The notes beneath the pieces are model-generated. The model did no database searches. It was not told where the DNA came from and was given only the letters and a program-made list of their open reading frames with translations. A DNA stretch of 33,615 bases from Pseudarthrobacter sp. C4D7 (GTDB lineage: Bacteria > Actinomycetota > Actinomycetes > Actinomycetales > Micrococcaceae), in contig NZ_JABFMW010000041.1 in NCBI RefSeq assembly GCF_013359725.1, positions 1 to 33,615 of the forward strand, read 5' to 3'. Positions 8,160-15,659 of the stretch are shown here, one piece after another. The stretch's first letter is position 1, and every line of letters begins with the position of its first letter. Both the position numbers and the translations under genes were made by a program.

Positions 8160-10172
8160 CTACTTCCGCAGTGACGCTGCGATCTGCTGCATGATGGTGG
8201 GGTCCGAGAGCGTGGTGGCGTCGCCCGGGTCCCGTCCCTCGGCCACGTCCTTGAGGAGCCGGCGCATGATCTTGCCGGAACGGGTCTTGGGCAGTTCCGG
8301 CACCACCAGGATGTTCTTGGGCTTGGCGATGGGCCCGATTTCCTTGCCGACGTGGTTGCGCAGTTCCTGGACGGTGGCGTCGCCGTTGTTGGCGGCGTCC
8401 CCGCGGAGGATGACGAACGCCACCACGGCCTGGCCGGTGGTTTCGTCAGTGGCGCCCACGACGGCGGCCTCCGCCACGGCGGGGTGGCTCACCAGGGCGG
8501 ATTCGATCTCGGTGGTGGAGAGCCGGTGCCCGGAGACGTTCATGACGTCATCCACGCGGCCCAGCAGCCAGATGTCGCCGTCTTCGTCCCGTTTGGCCCC
8601 GTCGCCGGCGAAATACATGTTCTCGAACCGGGACCAGTACGTGTCCTTGAAGCGCTCCGGATCGCCCCAGATACCCCGCAGCATGGACGGCCAGGGCTCA
8701 CGGATGACCAGGAAACCGCCGTGGCCATCGGGAACTGACTGGCCCATCTCGTCCACCACGTCCACGGCGATGCCGGGCAGCGGCACCTGTGCCGAGCCGG
8801 GCTTGGTGGCGGTGACACCGGGCAGGGGCGCGATCATCTGGGCGCCGGTTTCGGTCTGCCACCAGGTGTCCACGATGGGTGCTTTGTCCCCGCCGATCTC
8901 CCTCCGGTACCACATCCAGGCCTCGGGGTTGATGGGCTCGCCCACCGACCCCAGGACGCGGATCGAGGAGAGATCATACTTGCCGGGGATTTCCGAACCC
9001 CACTTCATGAAGGTGCGGATGGCGGTGGGGGCTGTGTACAGGATGGAAACCTTGTACTTCTCCACGATCTCCCACCAGCGGCCCTGGTGCGGCGAGTCCG
9101 GGGTTCCTTCGTACATGACCTGGGTGGCGCCGTTGATGAGCGGTGCGTAGGCGACATAGGAGTGGCCGGTGATCCAGCCGACGTCGGCCGTGCACCAGTA
9201 GACGTCCGTTTCCGGGTGCAGGTCGAAGACTGCCTTATGCGTGTAGGCGCCCTGGGTGAGGTAGCCGCCGGTGGTGTGCAGGATGCCCTTCGGCTTCCCG
9301 GTGGTCCCTGAGGTATACAGAATGAACAGCGGGTGCTCCGAGTCGTGGCCTACCGCAGTGTGGTCAACGGATGCGGCGCCCACGGTGTCTTCCCACCAGT
9401 GGTCCCGCCCCTCGTGCCAGTCCACGTCCTGCCCGTTGCGCTTGACCACCACTACGTTCTGGACGGTGTGGCCATCATGGGCCAGGGCGTCGTCCACGGC
9501 CGGCTTCAGCGGGCTGGGCTTGCCGCGCCGGTAGGTTCCGTCTGCGGTCACCACCAGCTTGGCTTCGGCGTCATCGATCCGGGAGCGGAGCGCTTCGGCC
9601 GAGAACCCGCCGAACACCACCGAGTGGACGGCCCCGATCCGGGCGCAGGCCAGAAGCGTGATGACGGCTTCCGGGATCATGGGCAGGTATACGGCTACGC
9701 GGTCGCCCTTGGCCACGCCGAGGGATTCGAAGGCGTTGGCGGCTTTTTTCACTTCTTCGGTCAGCTGCGCGTAGGTATAGGTGCGGGTGTCGCCGGGTTC
9801 GCCTTCAAAGTAGATGGCAACGCGGTCCCCGTTGCCGGCCTCGACGTGCCGGTCCAGGGCGTTGTAGGCGGCGTTGAGCTCGCCTCCCACAAACCACTTC
9901 GCGAAGGGGGGATCGGACCAATCCAGTGCCTCGGTGAAGTCCTTGCTCCAGGTCAGCAGCTCGCGTGCCTTCTTGGCCCAAAACGCCGGCCGGTCGGCGT
10001 CCGCTTCCTTGTACTCGGCGGCGGTGACCACAGCGTTGGCCGCAAACTCGGGGGACGGCGGGAAGGCGCGGGTTTCACGCAGCAGGTTTGCAAAGGCATC
10101 GCCCTGCTGACCGGCCGCCTGGCCGGACGCGGAAGGAACGGTGGCCGTGGAGCTGGGAGTGTCCTGGGACAT
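8160..10172 (-). CDS. acs: Acetyl-CoA synthetase (AMP-forming)
   Basis: This 670-residue enzyme activates acetate with ATP and CoA to give acetyl-CoA, AMP and pyrophosphate, feeding acetate into the TCA and glyoxylate cycles. The adenylate-forming A3 motif YTSGTTGKPKG is at 286-296. WWQTETG, GRVDDVMNVSGHRLST and the C-terminal PKTRSGKIMRR are all canonical; the last holds Lys634, the catalytic lysine that acetyltransferases modify in other bacteria. I chose ATG at 10172, preceded by GAGG at 6 nt, over a TTG at 10214. It appears to be monocistronic, bounded by the hairpin at 8115-8145. A CRP-like site lies about 145 bp upstream, suggesting carbon-status control. Confidence 0.97.
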   Translation of the reverse strand: MSQDTPSSTATVPSASGQAAGQQGDAFANLLRETRAFPPSPEFAANAVVTAAEYKEADADRPAFWAKKARELLTWSKDFTEALDWSDPPFAKWFVGGELNAAYNALDRHVEAGNGDRVAIYFEGEPGDTRTYTYAQLTEEVKKAANAFESLGVAKGDRVAVYLPMIPEAVITLLACARIGAVHSVVFGGFSAEALRSRIDDAEAKLVVTADGTYRRGKPSPLKPAVDDALAHDGHTVQNVVVVKRNGQDVDWHEGRDHWWEDTVGAASVDHTAVGHDSEHPLFILYTSGTTGKPKGILHTTGGYLTQGAYTHKAVFDLHPETDVYWCTADVGWITGHSYVAYAPLINGATQVMYEGTPDSPHQGRWWEIVEKYKVSILYTAPTAIRTFMKWGSEIPGKYDLSSIRVLGSVGEPINPEAWMWYRREIGGDKAPIVDTWWQTETGAQMIAPLPGVTATKPGSAQVPLPGIAVDVVDEMGQSVPDGHGGFLVIREPWPSMLRGIWGDPERFKDTYWSRFENMYFAGDGAKRDEDGDIWLLGRVDDVMNVSGHRLSTTEIESALVSHPAVAEAAVVGATDETTGQAVVAFVILRGDAANNGDATVQELRNHVGKEIGPIAKPKNILVVPELPKTRSGKIMRRLLKDVAEGRDPGDATTLSDPTIMQQIAASLRK

Positions 10173-10317
10173 GTGAACCTCATCATTCATCGATCTTTGC
10201 CGCGCGGGACGCAACCCCTGCAGCGCCCGCCGTTGGCACGGCGTTGGGCGTCAGCCGGGGCGGACGTACCGCAAAGAGCTGTTCCGCAACCTAGCCTAAT
10301 GCTTGCCGCGGATCCGC

Positions 10318-10333
10318 TGTGCTCCCCGTCACA
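10318..10333. promoter_or_regulatory. CRP/GlxR-like binding site upstream of acs
   Basis: TGTGCTCCCCGTCACA fits the actinobacterial CRP/GlxR consensus TGTGA-N6-TCACA with a single mismatch (C for A at position 5). Its centre, 10325.5, lies about 40-45 bp upstream of the transcription start expected from the -10-like hexamers at 10288-10298. That is close to the class II activation position. acs genes are controlled by cAMP-responsive regulators in several bacteria. The start site itself is inferred. Confidence 0.5.
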
Positions 10334-10432
10334 GGCGCCACCGCGAGCGGCATTTTTTAAGCGGTGAATGGTGGCTTCATGACGCGGCCCTGGGCCGGAG
10401 AGGCCCCCTCCAGCTAGTGATCAGCCAGGCTG

Positions 10433-10461
10433 TTGACTAGGCTGAGATGGAATTGTGACTT
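10433..10461 (+). promoter_or_regulatory. Candidate sigma-70-type promoter for the membrane-protein gene
   Basis: TTGACT (10433-10438) is a near-consensus -35 element. A 17-bp spacer leads to TGACTT (10456-10461), a poor -10. The start codon at 10580 is 119 bp downstream, leaving room for a leader. Confidence 0.3.
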
Positions 10462-10579
10462 CACTTTGGACGGTCCCGGCCGGGCGCAAACACTGCCCCG
10501 CCAGGGCTGGACCGCATGTCAAGACGGCACAGATTTCGGGCCCGGACCGGGCCCGGTGCCGCCACGCTAAGGAGAGCAG

Positions 10580-11947
10580 ATGAACCAGCAGAGATTCGGC
10601 CAGCGCACGGGTCCGGACACCGAGGCAGGATCCGGAGGCTCCGGACCCGCCACGGGCGGCCCAGGGCAAGGGTCACCCGCCGGTCATGCCGCCAACGGAC
10701 AGGCTGCAGGGCAGAAGGCTTCCTCCGCAAAGCTCGATCCGAAGGCCAACCAGGCGGTCCTCGGCCCCTTCACCGTGCGGGACCTGACCGTTTTCGGCGG
10801 CACGGTGATCCTGTTCGTCGCATCCCTGCTGCCCCTCTTCGGCACGCGGTACAACCTGTGGAACCTGAACAACCTGTTCTTCCTGGGGCTGGGCATCATC
10901 CTGCCGCTGATCACCAGTGCGCTGTTCGCAGCCCGCCGGCTGGCCCCAGCCACCAAAATCCGGGTCGGTTCGCTCTCGATCGACCAGTTCGCCTCCGTGG
11001 TGGCCTCCTTCGCCCTGGCTTTCTTCTTCCTGTCCGTGGCCTCCGGATACGGACTTACGCTGCTGGTGGGCCTGATCGGTTCTCTGGTCCTTTTCGCTGC
11101 CACCGTGCTGGGCCGTTTCCTGCCCTACCTCTCCGGTGACTTCAAGGACCGGCCCGAGGCGCCGGCTCACGTGGTGGCCCGCGAAGCTGCACTCCCCACC
11201 CGGAAGCCGCGGTCCCCTAAGGCACCCAAGCCGGACGCCGGGGCCAACCAGGCAAAGGGAGGCTCCAAGGGCGCAGGCATCTTCGGGGGTGCCGGTGCCG
11301 GCTCCTCCGCAGTCCAGCCAGGCTCTGCCACCCCTCACCACGCCCCCAGCCCTGAGCCGGTCCGCTCCGCGCAGCCGCCGGCCACCGCCGCGGTCCCCGT
11401 AGCTGGTGCCGGAACGCCGAACGCGGGCACCGCCGGTACCGCAGCCCCCGCTACCGGTGCAGATGCCAACCGTCCCGCCGCGTCGGCGCCTGTGTCTACC
11501 GCCCCCGAAGCTGCCGACAGCACCCCCGACGTGGACGCCGGTCCGCCCACCCAGGCAGCCGACGTCGTCCGTTCTTCCGCAGCGCCTGCTGCCGAGGAAA
11601 CCCGTCACGGGGACGTCCCCGCAGGGAATGCACCGCAGCCCGCGTGGGAGCCGCCGGCCGCCACCGCTGTCCACCAGCAGGTCCGCGCCGATCAGCCCAT
11701 TGGGGCCACCGTGGACCCGGCCAACCGCCACGACGAACTGGACGGGCAGCCCATCCACGAGGCCTTTTGGTTTGCCGTTGCCCAGCACCGCACCGCCTTC
11801 GACCCCCGCACCGGCGCGCCCGCCTTCGTGATCGAGCCCGGCGGCTGGGTGCTGGCACTGGAGGACCGGGGCCACGAATTCCTGGTCCAGCACACTGACG
11901 GACGGCTGGGCGTCCTGCGCGACCTCAGCAACATCGAGCGCGGCTGA
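10580..11947 (+). CDS. Four-helix membrane protein with Pro/Ala-rich linker (unknown function)
   Basis: I do not recognise a named family for this 455-residue protein. It has a Gly/Ala-rich hydrophilic N-terminus (1-65), four predicted membrane helices at about 70-87, 97-117, 136-154 and 158-178, a very long low-complexity Pro/Ala/Thr/Gly linker (about 190-385), and a compact, well-conserved-looking C-terminal segment of about 65 residues rich in Trp, His and Asp (from about 390, including GQPIHEAFWFAVAQHR and the final VLRDLSNIERG). A good AAGGAG ribosome site lies 5-6 nt before the ATG. It ends 5 bp before nth and may be co-transcribed with it. The layout suggests a small membrane module carrying a cytoplasmic sensor or binding domain on a flexible tether; that is inference. 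Confidence 0.85.
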   Translation: MNQQRFGQRTGPDTEAGSGGSGPATGGPGQGSPAGHAANGQAAGQKASSAKLDPKANQAVLGPFTVRDLTVFGGTVILFVASLLPLFGTRYNLWNLNNLFFLGLGIILPLITSALFAARRLAPATKIRVGSLSIDQFASVVASFALAFFFLSVASGYGLTLLVGLIGSLVLFAATVLGRFLPYLSGDFKDRPEAPAHVVAREAALPTRKPRSPKAPKPDAGANQAKGGSKGAGIFGGAGAGSSAVQPGSATPHHAPSPEPVRSAQPPATAAVPVAGAGTPNAGTAGTAAPATGADANRPAASAPVSTAPEAADSTPDVDAGPPTQAADVVRSSAAPAAEETRHGDVPAGNAPQPAWEPPAATAVHQQVRADQPIGATVDPANRHDELDGQPIHEAFWFAVAQHRTAFDPRTGAPAFVIEPGGWVLALEDRGHEFLVQHTDGRLGVLRDLSNIERG

Positions 11948-11952
11948 CGCCG

Positions 11953-12786
11953 GTGGCCGGGGCCCGTACCAAGGCCGGCCAGGCCGCCGCCGGCATGCCC
12001 GACCCATCCGAATCAGTCCTGGCGCTGAAGCGGAGGGCGCGGCGCATCCATCGGGCCCTCGCCGAGAAATACCCCTACGCCCACGCGGAACTCGACTTCC
12101 GGAATCCGTTCGAACTGCTGGTGGCCACCGTCCTGTCCGCCCAGACCACCGACGTCACGGTCAACCAGGTCACCAAGGTGCTGTTCGCGCGCTGGCCAGA
12201 TGCGCGGACCCTGGCAGAGGCTGACCCCACGGAGCTCGAGGCCATCCTCAAGCCCACCGGGTTCTTCCGTGCCAAGGCAAAGAACGTCCAGGCGCTCTGC
12301 ACGCGGCTGGTGGACGAGTTTGACGGCGAGGTTCCAGGCCGGATGAAGGAACTCGTCACGCTGCCCGGCGTGGGACGGAAGACGGCCAACGTGGTGCTGG
12401 CCAACGCGTTCGGCGTTCCGGGTATCTCCGTTGATACGCACTTCGCCCGCCTGGCCAAACGCTTCGGGTGGACCCAGTCGGAAGATCCCGTCCAGATCGA
12501 ACAGGACGTCGGTGAGCTGTTCGAGCGGCGGGACTGGACCATGCTGTCCCACCGGGTGATCTTCCATGGCCGCCGGGTCTGCCATGCCCGCAAGCCCGCC
12601 TGCGGCGCCTGCCCCGTGGCCACCTGGTGCCCCAGCTACGGGCTGGGCGAAACGGATCCCGTCAAGGCAGCCAAGCTCCTCAAGTACGAACTGGCTCCCG
12701 GCAGCGAGGAACTGCTGGCGCAGTACCTGGCAGAACAGCACCGGGCCGCCGAGATCCGGATGGCTTCGCAAAAGAGGACCCCGTGA
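11953..12786 (+). CDS. nth: Endonuclease III (DNA glycosylase/AP lyase)
   Basis: This 277-residue base-excision repair enzyme removes oxidised pyrimidines and nicks abasic sites. The helix-hairpin-helix LPGVGRKTANVVL holds the catalytic Lys143, and VDTH holds the catalytic Asp161. The [4Fe-4S] cluster ligands follow the exact Nth spacing C-x6-C-x2-C-x5-C at Cys210, 217, 220 and 226. The GTG start at 11953 lies 5 bp after the previous gene and has no clear ribosome site; ATG 11995 (MPDPSESV) is an alternative that keeps all domains. A C-terminal extension of about 45 residues follows the cluster. The stop overlaps the start of the NUDIX gene by 4 nt. Confidence 0.96.
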   Translation: MAGARTKAGQAAAGMPDPSESVLALKRRARRIHRALAEKYPYAHAELDFRNPFELLVATVLSAQTTDVTVNQVTKVLFARWPDARTLAEADPTELEAILKPTGFFRAKAKNVQALCTRLVDEFDGEVPGRMKELVTLPGVGRKTANVVLANAFGVPGISVDTHFARLAKRFGWTQSEDPVQIEQDVGELFERRDWTMLSHRVIFHGRRVCHARKPACGACPVATWCPSYGLGETDPVKAAKLLKYELAPGSEELLAQYLAEQHRAAEIRMASQKRTP

Positions 12787-13460
12787 GCGCACGCGAAGAC
12801 CTCGCCGCGCTGGTGCGGCGGTCCCAAACCGGCACAGCCGGCCCTCCGGACCCGCGCTGGGCCGCCCTGACCGTTGATGAGGCACGGGCCCGCAGGGCCG
12901 CGGTGCTGATGCTCTTCGGCGTCCTTGACGACGTCCCCGCCGCGTCCGGCAAACCCCTTGCGCCGGCGGACCTCGACCTCCTGCTCCTGGAGCGCGCCCA
13001 CACCCTGGGCTCCCACCCCGGCCAGGTGGCCTTTCCCGGCGGCGGCATCGACGGGGACGAAACCCCGGTGGCAGCTGCGCTCCGGGAAGCTGAGGAAGAA
13101 ACCGGGCTGGATTCCGGCGGCGTGGAAGTACTGGGCACGCTCCAGGACCTGGGCCTGGCACACAGCAACTTCCTGGTAACGCCGGTGCTCGGGTGGTGGC
13201 AGGCGCCCTCACCGGTCCGGGTGGTGGACTACGGGGAATCAGCCCAGGTCTTCCGTGTCCCGGTCCGGGACCTGCTGGACCCGGACAACCGGGTCATGGC
13301 CACCGTCCACCGGGCCGGCCGCACCTTCGACAGCCCCGCATTCACCGTGAACGGCGTGGTGGTGTGGGGCTTCACCGGGATTGTGCTCAGCGGACTCTTC
13401 GACCAGCTGGGGTGGTCGGTTCCGTGGGACCGGAACCGGCTGCACCCGATGGGTGTCTAG
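12783..13460 (+). CDS. NUDIX hydrolase, CoA pyrophosphatase type (NudL-like)
   Basis: This 225-residue protein belongs to the NUDIX family that splits CoA derivatives into phosphopantetheine and 3',5'-ADP. The NUDIX box is complete (GGIDGDETPVAAALREAEEE followed by TGL), and the preceding LGSHPGQVAFPGG is the signature found just upstream of the box in CoA pyrophosphatases. The GTG start at 12783 overlaps the nth stop as GTGA, with GAGG a few bases before it, so translation is coupled. An in-frame extension back to 12627 lies within nth and is not needed. The same nth-NUDIX pairing occurs in mycobacteria. It could instead clean oxidised nucleotides, but the CoA-type signature argues against that. 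Confidence 0.9.
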   Translation: MSAREDLAALVRRSQTGTAGPPDPRWAALTVDEARARRAAVLMLFGVLDDVPAASGKPLAPADLDLLLLERAHTLGSHPGQVAFPGGGIDGDETPVAAALREAEEETGLDSGGVEVLGTLQDLGLAHSNFLVTPVLGWWQAPSPVRVVDYGESAQVFRVPVRDLLDPDNRVMATVHRAGRTFDSPAFTVNGVVVWGFTGIVLSGLFDQLGWSVPWDRNRLHPMGV

Positions 13461-13476
13461 AAGGCTTCCGGAAACC

Positions 13477-13665
13477 TCAGGACTGCCGGCGCAGATCCAC
13501 CACGATGCCGGTGGCCGCGTTCTCGCGCATCGCCTTGATGCCGTCCCGCAGCGTGGCCAGGGACTTGAACGTCGGTGAAACCGCCACGGTGTTGCCCTCG
13601 GCGTCGGTGAGCCGCAGCCGGTACGAATCATCGCCTGTGCGGTGTATTTCAAATCTTCCCGCCAT
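13477..13665 (-). CDS. Small DUF1508 (YegP-like) protein
   Basis: This 62-residue protein begins MAGRFEIHRTGDDSYRLRL and has one copy of the DUF1508 fold (FEI...YRLRL...G..V..SP.FKS....DGI..M..NA). YegP of E. coli has two such repeats; this one has a single unit, as is common in Actinobacteria. Its biochemical role is unknown. I chose ATG 13665 because the DUF1508 motif begins right after it and GGGAGG lies 9 nt upstream; an in-frame start at 13698 would add 11 residues. It converges on the NUDIX gene with only 16 bp between. Confidence 0.85.
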   Translation of the reverse strand: MAGRFEIHRTGDDSYRLRLTDAEGNTVAVSPTFKSLATLRDGIKAMRENAATGIVVDLRRQS

Positions 13666-13763
13666 GGACGGGGACCTCCCTGGTATGCGTCGTTGCATCA
13701 GCGTGTGGACCGGTCTGTTTCAGTCACCGCTTTCGACTGTAACCGCCGGCACAGCACCCGTCG

Positions 13764-13781
13764 ACCTACTGCCGGGTAGGT
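13764..13781. terminator. Small hairpin between the polymerase gene end and the DUF1508 gene
   Basis: ACCTAC (13764-13769) pairs with GTAGGT (13776-13781) around a 6-nt loop, about 45 bp past the end of the polymerase gene. The stem is short and has no U-tract. The rest of 13666-13826 holds nothing else I can identify apart from the DUF1508 ribosome site. Confidence 0.3.
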
Positions 13782-13826
13782 TACCTTGCATCTCGTTGGC
13801 AGGATTTCGCTACCCGCGCGGCGCTG

Positions 13827-15563
13827 CTATTTGGCCAGGTCATAGGAGTCGACGACGGCCAGGCTCACCGGGAATTCCACCGGGATCTGCCCGAACAGCA
13901 GCTCCTTCGCCGCCACGGCTGATTCCTCAATGGCGGCAATACAGGCGTCCACTCTGTCCGCGGGCGCATGCACCATCACCTCATCGTGCAGGAAGAAGAC
14001 CAACTCAGCCCGGGCTGCCCCGCCGCTGCCGCCGGTTCCCGCCGTCGCCAAGGTGCGCAGGCGCCGTCGTAATTCCGCAAGCCAGCAGGCCGCCCAGTCC
14101 GCCGCGGAGCCCTGGACCACGAAGTTGCGGGTGAAGCGCCCCCGGGAGCGGGCGATGGACTCCGCACGGCGCTGCTCTTCGGCGGTGCTGGACCGCTGGC
14201 TCAGGAACCACCGTTCCGAGGGCGGCGGGCTGCTCCGGCCCAGGCGGGTGGTCACTGTCCCGCCGGCCTCACCCGCCCGCGCCGCCCGCTCCACAAAATC
14301 GACGGCCCGCGGATAGGTGCGCGCCAGCTGCGGCATCAGGCGCCCCGCCTCGCCGGAGGTGGCGCCATACATGGCACCCAGCAGCGCCATTTTCGCCTTG
14401 GCCCGGTCCCCGCCGAAGCCCTTGGCGGCGATGCCGGCATAGAGGTCCTGGTCCCGTGCCGCTTCGGCCATGGTGGAATCCTGGGCCAGGGCCACCAGGA
14501 CACGGGGTTCCAGTTGCGAGGCGTCCGCGACGATCAGCTTGTGGCCCGGGTCTGCATGCACCGCACCGCGGACCTGGCGCGGGATCTGGAGCGCGCCCCC
14601 GCCCCGGGACGCCCAGCGGCCGGAAACAACTCCGCCCACTACGTACTCGGGGCGGAACCGTCCGCCGTCCACCCATGCGTCCAGCCAGGACCAGCCGTTG
14701 GCCGTGTGGAGGCGGGAAAGCTTCTTGTACTCAAGCAGAGGCTCGATGACGGGGTGGCTTGACTCCCGGAGCTCCCATTTCCGGGTGCTCTTGACCTCGA
14801 TGCCGTTGCGGTGCAGAGCCCGCATGAGCTCCTGCGGGGAGTCGGGATTCAGTCCCGGGGAGCTGAGCAGGGTGCGCAGTTCCGCCGCCAGCGCCTCCAG
14901 CCTTTGCGGACGCTGCCCAACGGGCGGCCGGGGCCCCAGGTGGTCCACCAGAATCTGCTCGTGCAGGTCCTCCCGCCAGGGGACGCCGGCGTGCTGCATC
15001 TCCGCAGCCACCATGGCGGCCGCCGATTCAGCCGCCAGCAGGAGTTGCAGACGATTCCGGCGGTTCTCCCCCGTCCCCACTGCTGCCAGGGCGCTTTGCT
15101 GGGCGGCGTACTCGGCGCGGAGGTCATCCAGCCCCCACCCCGGTGCCGGCGTGGACGCTGGATCGTCGAACAGCGCGCCCTGGTCTGCCGGTGGACGCGG
15201 CGGCAACAGCGTCTTCGGCGGAAGCATGGGATCCTCCACCGGGACCCTGTCGGTCTTCCGGGCGTAGTCCGTGTGGGCGCTGAACTGCGAGAACGCCAGG
15301 ATGTTGCCGCACAGTGTGACGTCATAGCAGCGCTCCACCTCGACGCCCGAGGCGAGCAGCACGGGGTACCAGTCCTGCGTCCGGTGCCAGATCCAGCGCG
15401 GCGGCTGCCCGCCGGGGCGCCGGGCCTCCAGTTCACGGACGACGGCGGCAAGTTCCCCACGTGCCACCACCCGGGGCTCGGGGTTGGCTGGCTGGGGTTG
15501 GCCGTCCTGTGCCAGTTCCTGCAGTGCCGCGCCGCGGGGGTGGGCGGCGAGCAGCAGGTACAT
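13827..15563 (-). CDS. Stand-alone divergent family-A DNA polymerase
   Basis: This 578-residue protein has the three polymerase motifs of family A: motif A IVADASQLEPR (catalytic Asp and the steric-gate Glu kept, but Tyr changed to Ala), the O-helix RAKAKMALLGAMYG (Lys and Tyr kept, Leu where E. coli Pol I has Phe762), and motif C FFLHDEVMVHAPAD. There is no 5' nuclease domain. In the N-terminal third I see no D-x-E exonuclease motif, although proteins of this type are often labelled bifunctional 3'-5' exonuclease/polymerase. I chose ATG 15563 (MYLLLAAHPRG, GGGAG before it); the frame stays open to 15671 but lacks a credible start there. It diverges from the pilus cluster across a perfect inverted repeat. 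A role in repair or in processing incoming DNA is possible but unproven. Confidence 0.88.
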   Translation of the reverse strand: MYLLLAAHPRGAALQELAQDGQPQPANPEPRVVARGELAAVVRELEARRPGGQPPRWIWHRTQDWYPVLLASGVEVERCYDVTLCGNILAFSQFSAHTDYARKTDRVPVEDPMLPPKTLLPPRPPADQGALFDDPASTPAPGWGLDDLRAEYAAQQSALAAVGTGENRRNRLQLLLAAESAAAMVAAEMQHAGVPWREDLHEQILVDHLGPRPPVGQRPQRLEALAAELRTLLSSPGLNPDSPQELMRALHRNGIEVKSTRKWELRESSHPVIEPLLEYKKLSRLHTANGWSWLDAWVDGGRFRPEYVVGGVVSGRWASRGGGALQIPRQVRGAVHADPGHKLIVADASQLEPRVLVALAQDSTMAEAARDQDLYAGIAAKGFGGDRAKAKMALLGAMYGATSGEAGRLMPQLARTYPRAVDFVERAARAGEAGGTVTTRLGRSSPPPSERWFLSQRSSTAEEQRRAESIARSRGRFTRNFVVQGSAADWAACWLAELRRRLRTLATAGTGGSGGAARAELVFFLHDEVMVHAPADRVDACIAAIEESAVAAKELLFGQIPVEFPVSLAVVDSYDLAK

Positions 15564-15603
15564 GCTCCCATTGTGCCCTGTTCCAGGTGCTTGGCCTGTT
15601 TGT

Positions 15604-15632
15604 CCACATAAGGGATGTTTCCCCTTATGTGG
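15604..15632. promoter_or_regulatory. Perfect 11-bp inverted repeat in the polymerase/pilus divergent promoter region
   Basis: CCACATAAGGG (15604-15614) and CCCTTATGTGG (15622-15632) are exact reverse complements around the 7-nt loop ATGTTTC. The repeat lies 28 bp before the ATG of the ssd/cpaE-like gene and 41 bp before the polymerase start. It overlaps a possible -35 (TTGTCC, 15600-15605) for the pilus operon. A regulator operator shared by both directions is the simplest reading; a hairpin in both leaders is the alternative. Confidence 0.6.
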
Positions 15633-15659
15633 CTGTTGCAGCCGCGGCAGAGTGGCCCC

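Larger units (their letters stand above)
10173..10579. other. 407-bp divergent non-coding region between acs and the membrane-protein gene
   Basis: No credible gene is present. On the minus strand, overlapping -10-like hexamers TAGGTT (10288-10293) and TAGGCT (10293-10298) could serve acs, with the CRP-like site just upstream of them. A weak inverted repeat CACCGC/GCGGTG (10339-10344 / 10361-10366) surrounds a T6 run. On the plus side a TTGACT element at 10433 could serve the downstream gene. The 120 bases next to acs show nothing else recognisable. Confidence 0.5.

Noticed and set aside
7441..9150. 569-codon open frame on the plus strand
   Set aside because: It lies antisense to the DeoR gene and acs, both of which have clear family motifs. 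Its product is low in recognisable motifs, and long antisense frames are expected at this GC content.
10339..10366. Hairpin with a T6 run upstream of acs as a terminator
   Set aside because: The T-run is in the loop, not after the stem, and no gene ends here, so termination is unlikely.
10454..10466. GTGACTTCAC as a second CRP-like site
   Set aside because: The half-sites are separated by 2 nt instead of 6, so it does not fit the consensus spacing.
10673..12007. 444-codon open frame on the minus strand
   Set aside because: It mirrors the membrane-protein gene and its low-complexity linker; a Gly/Arg-rich shadow without motifs.
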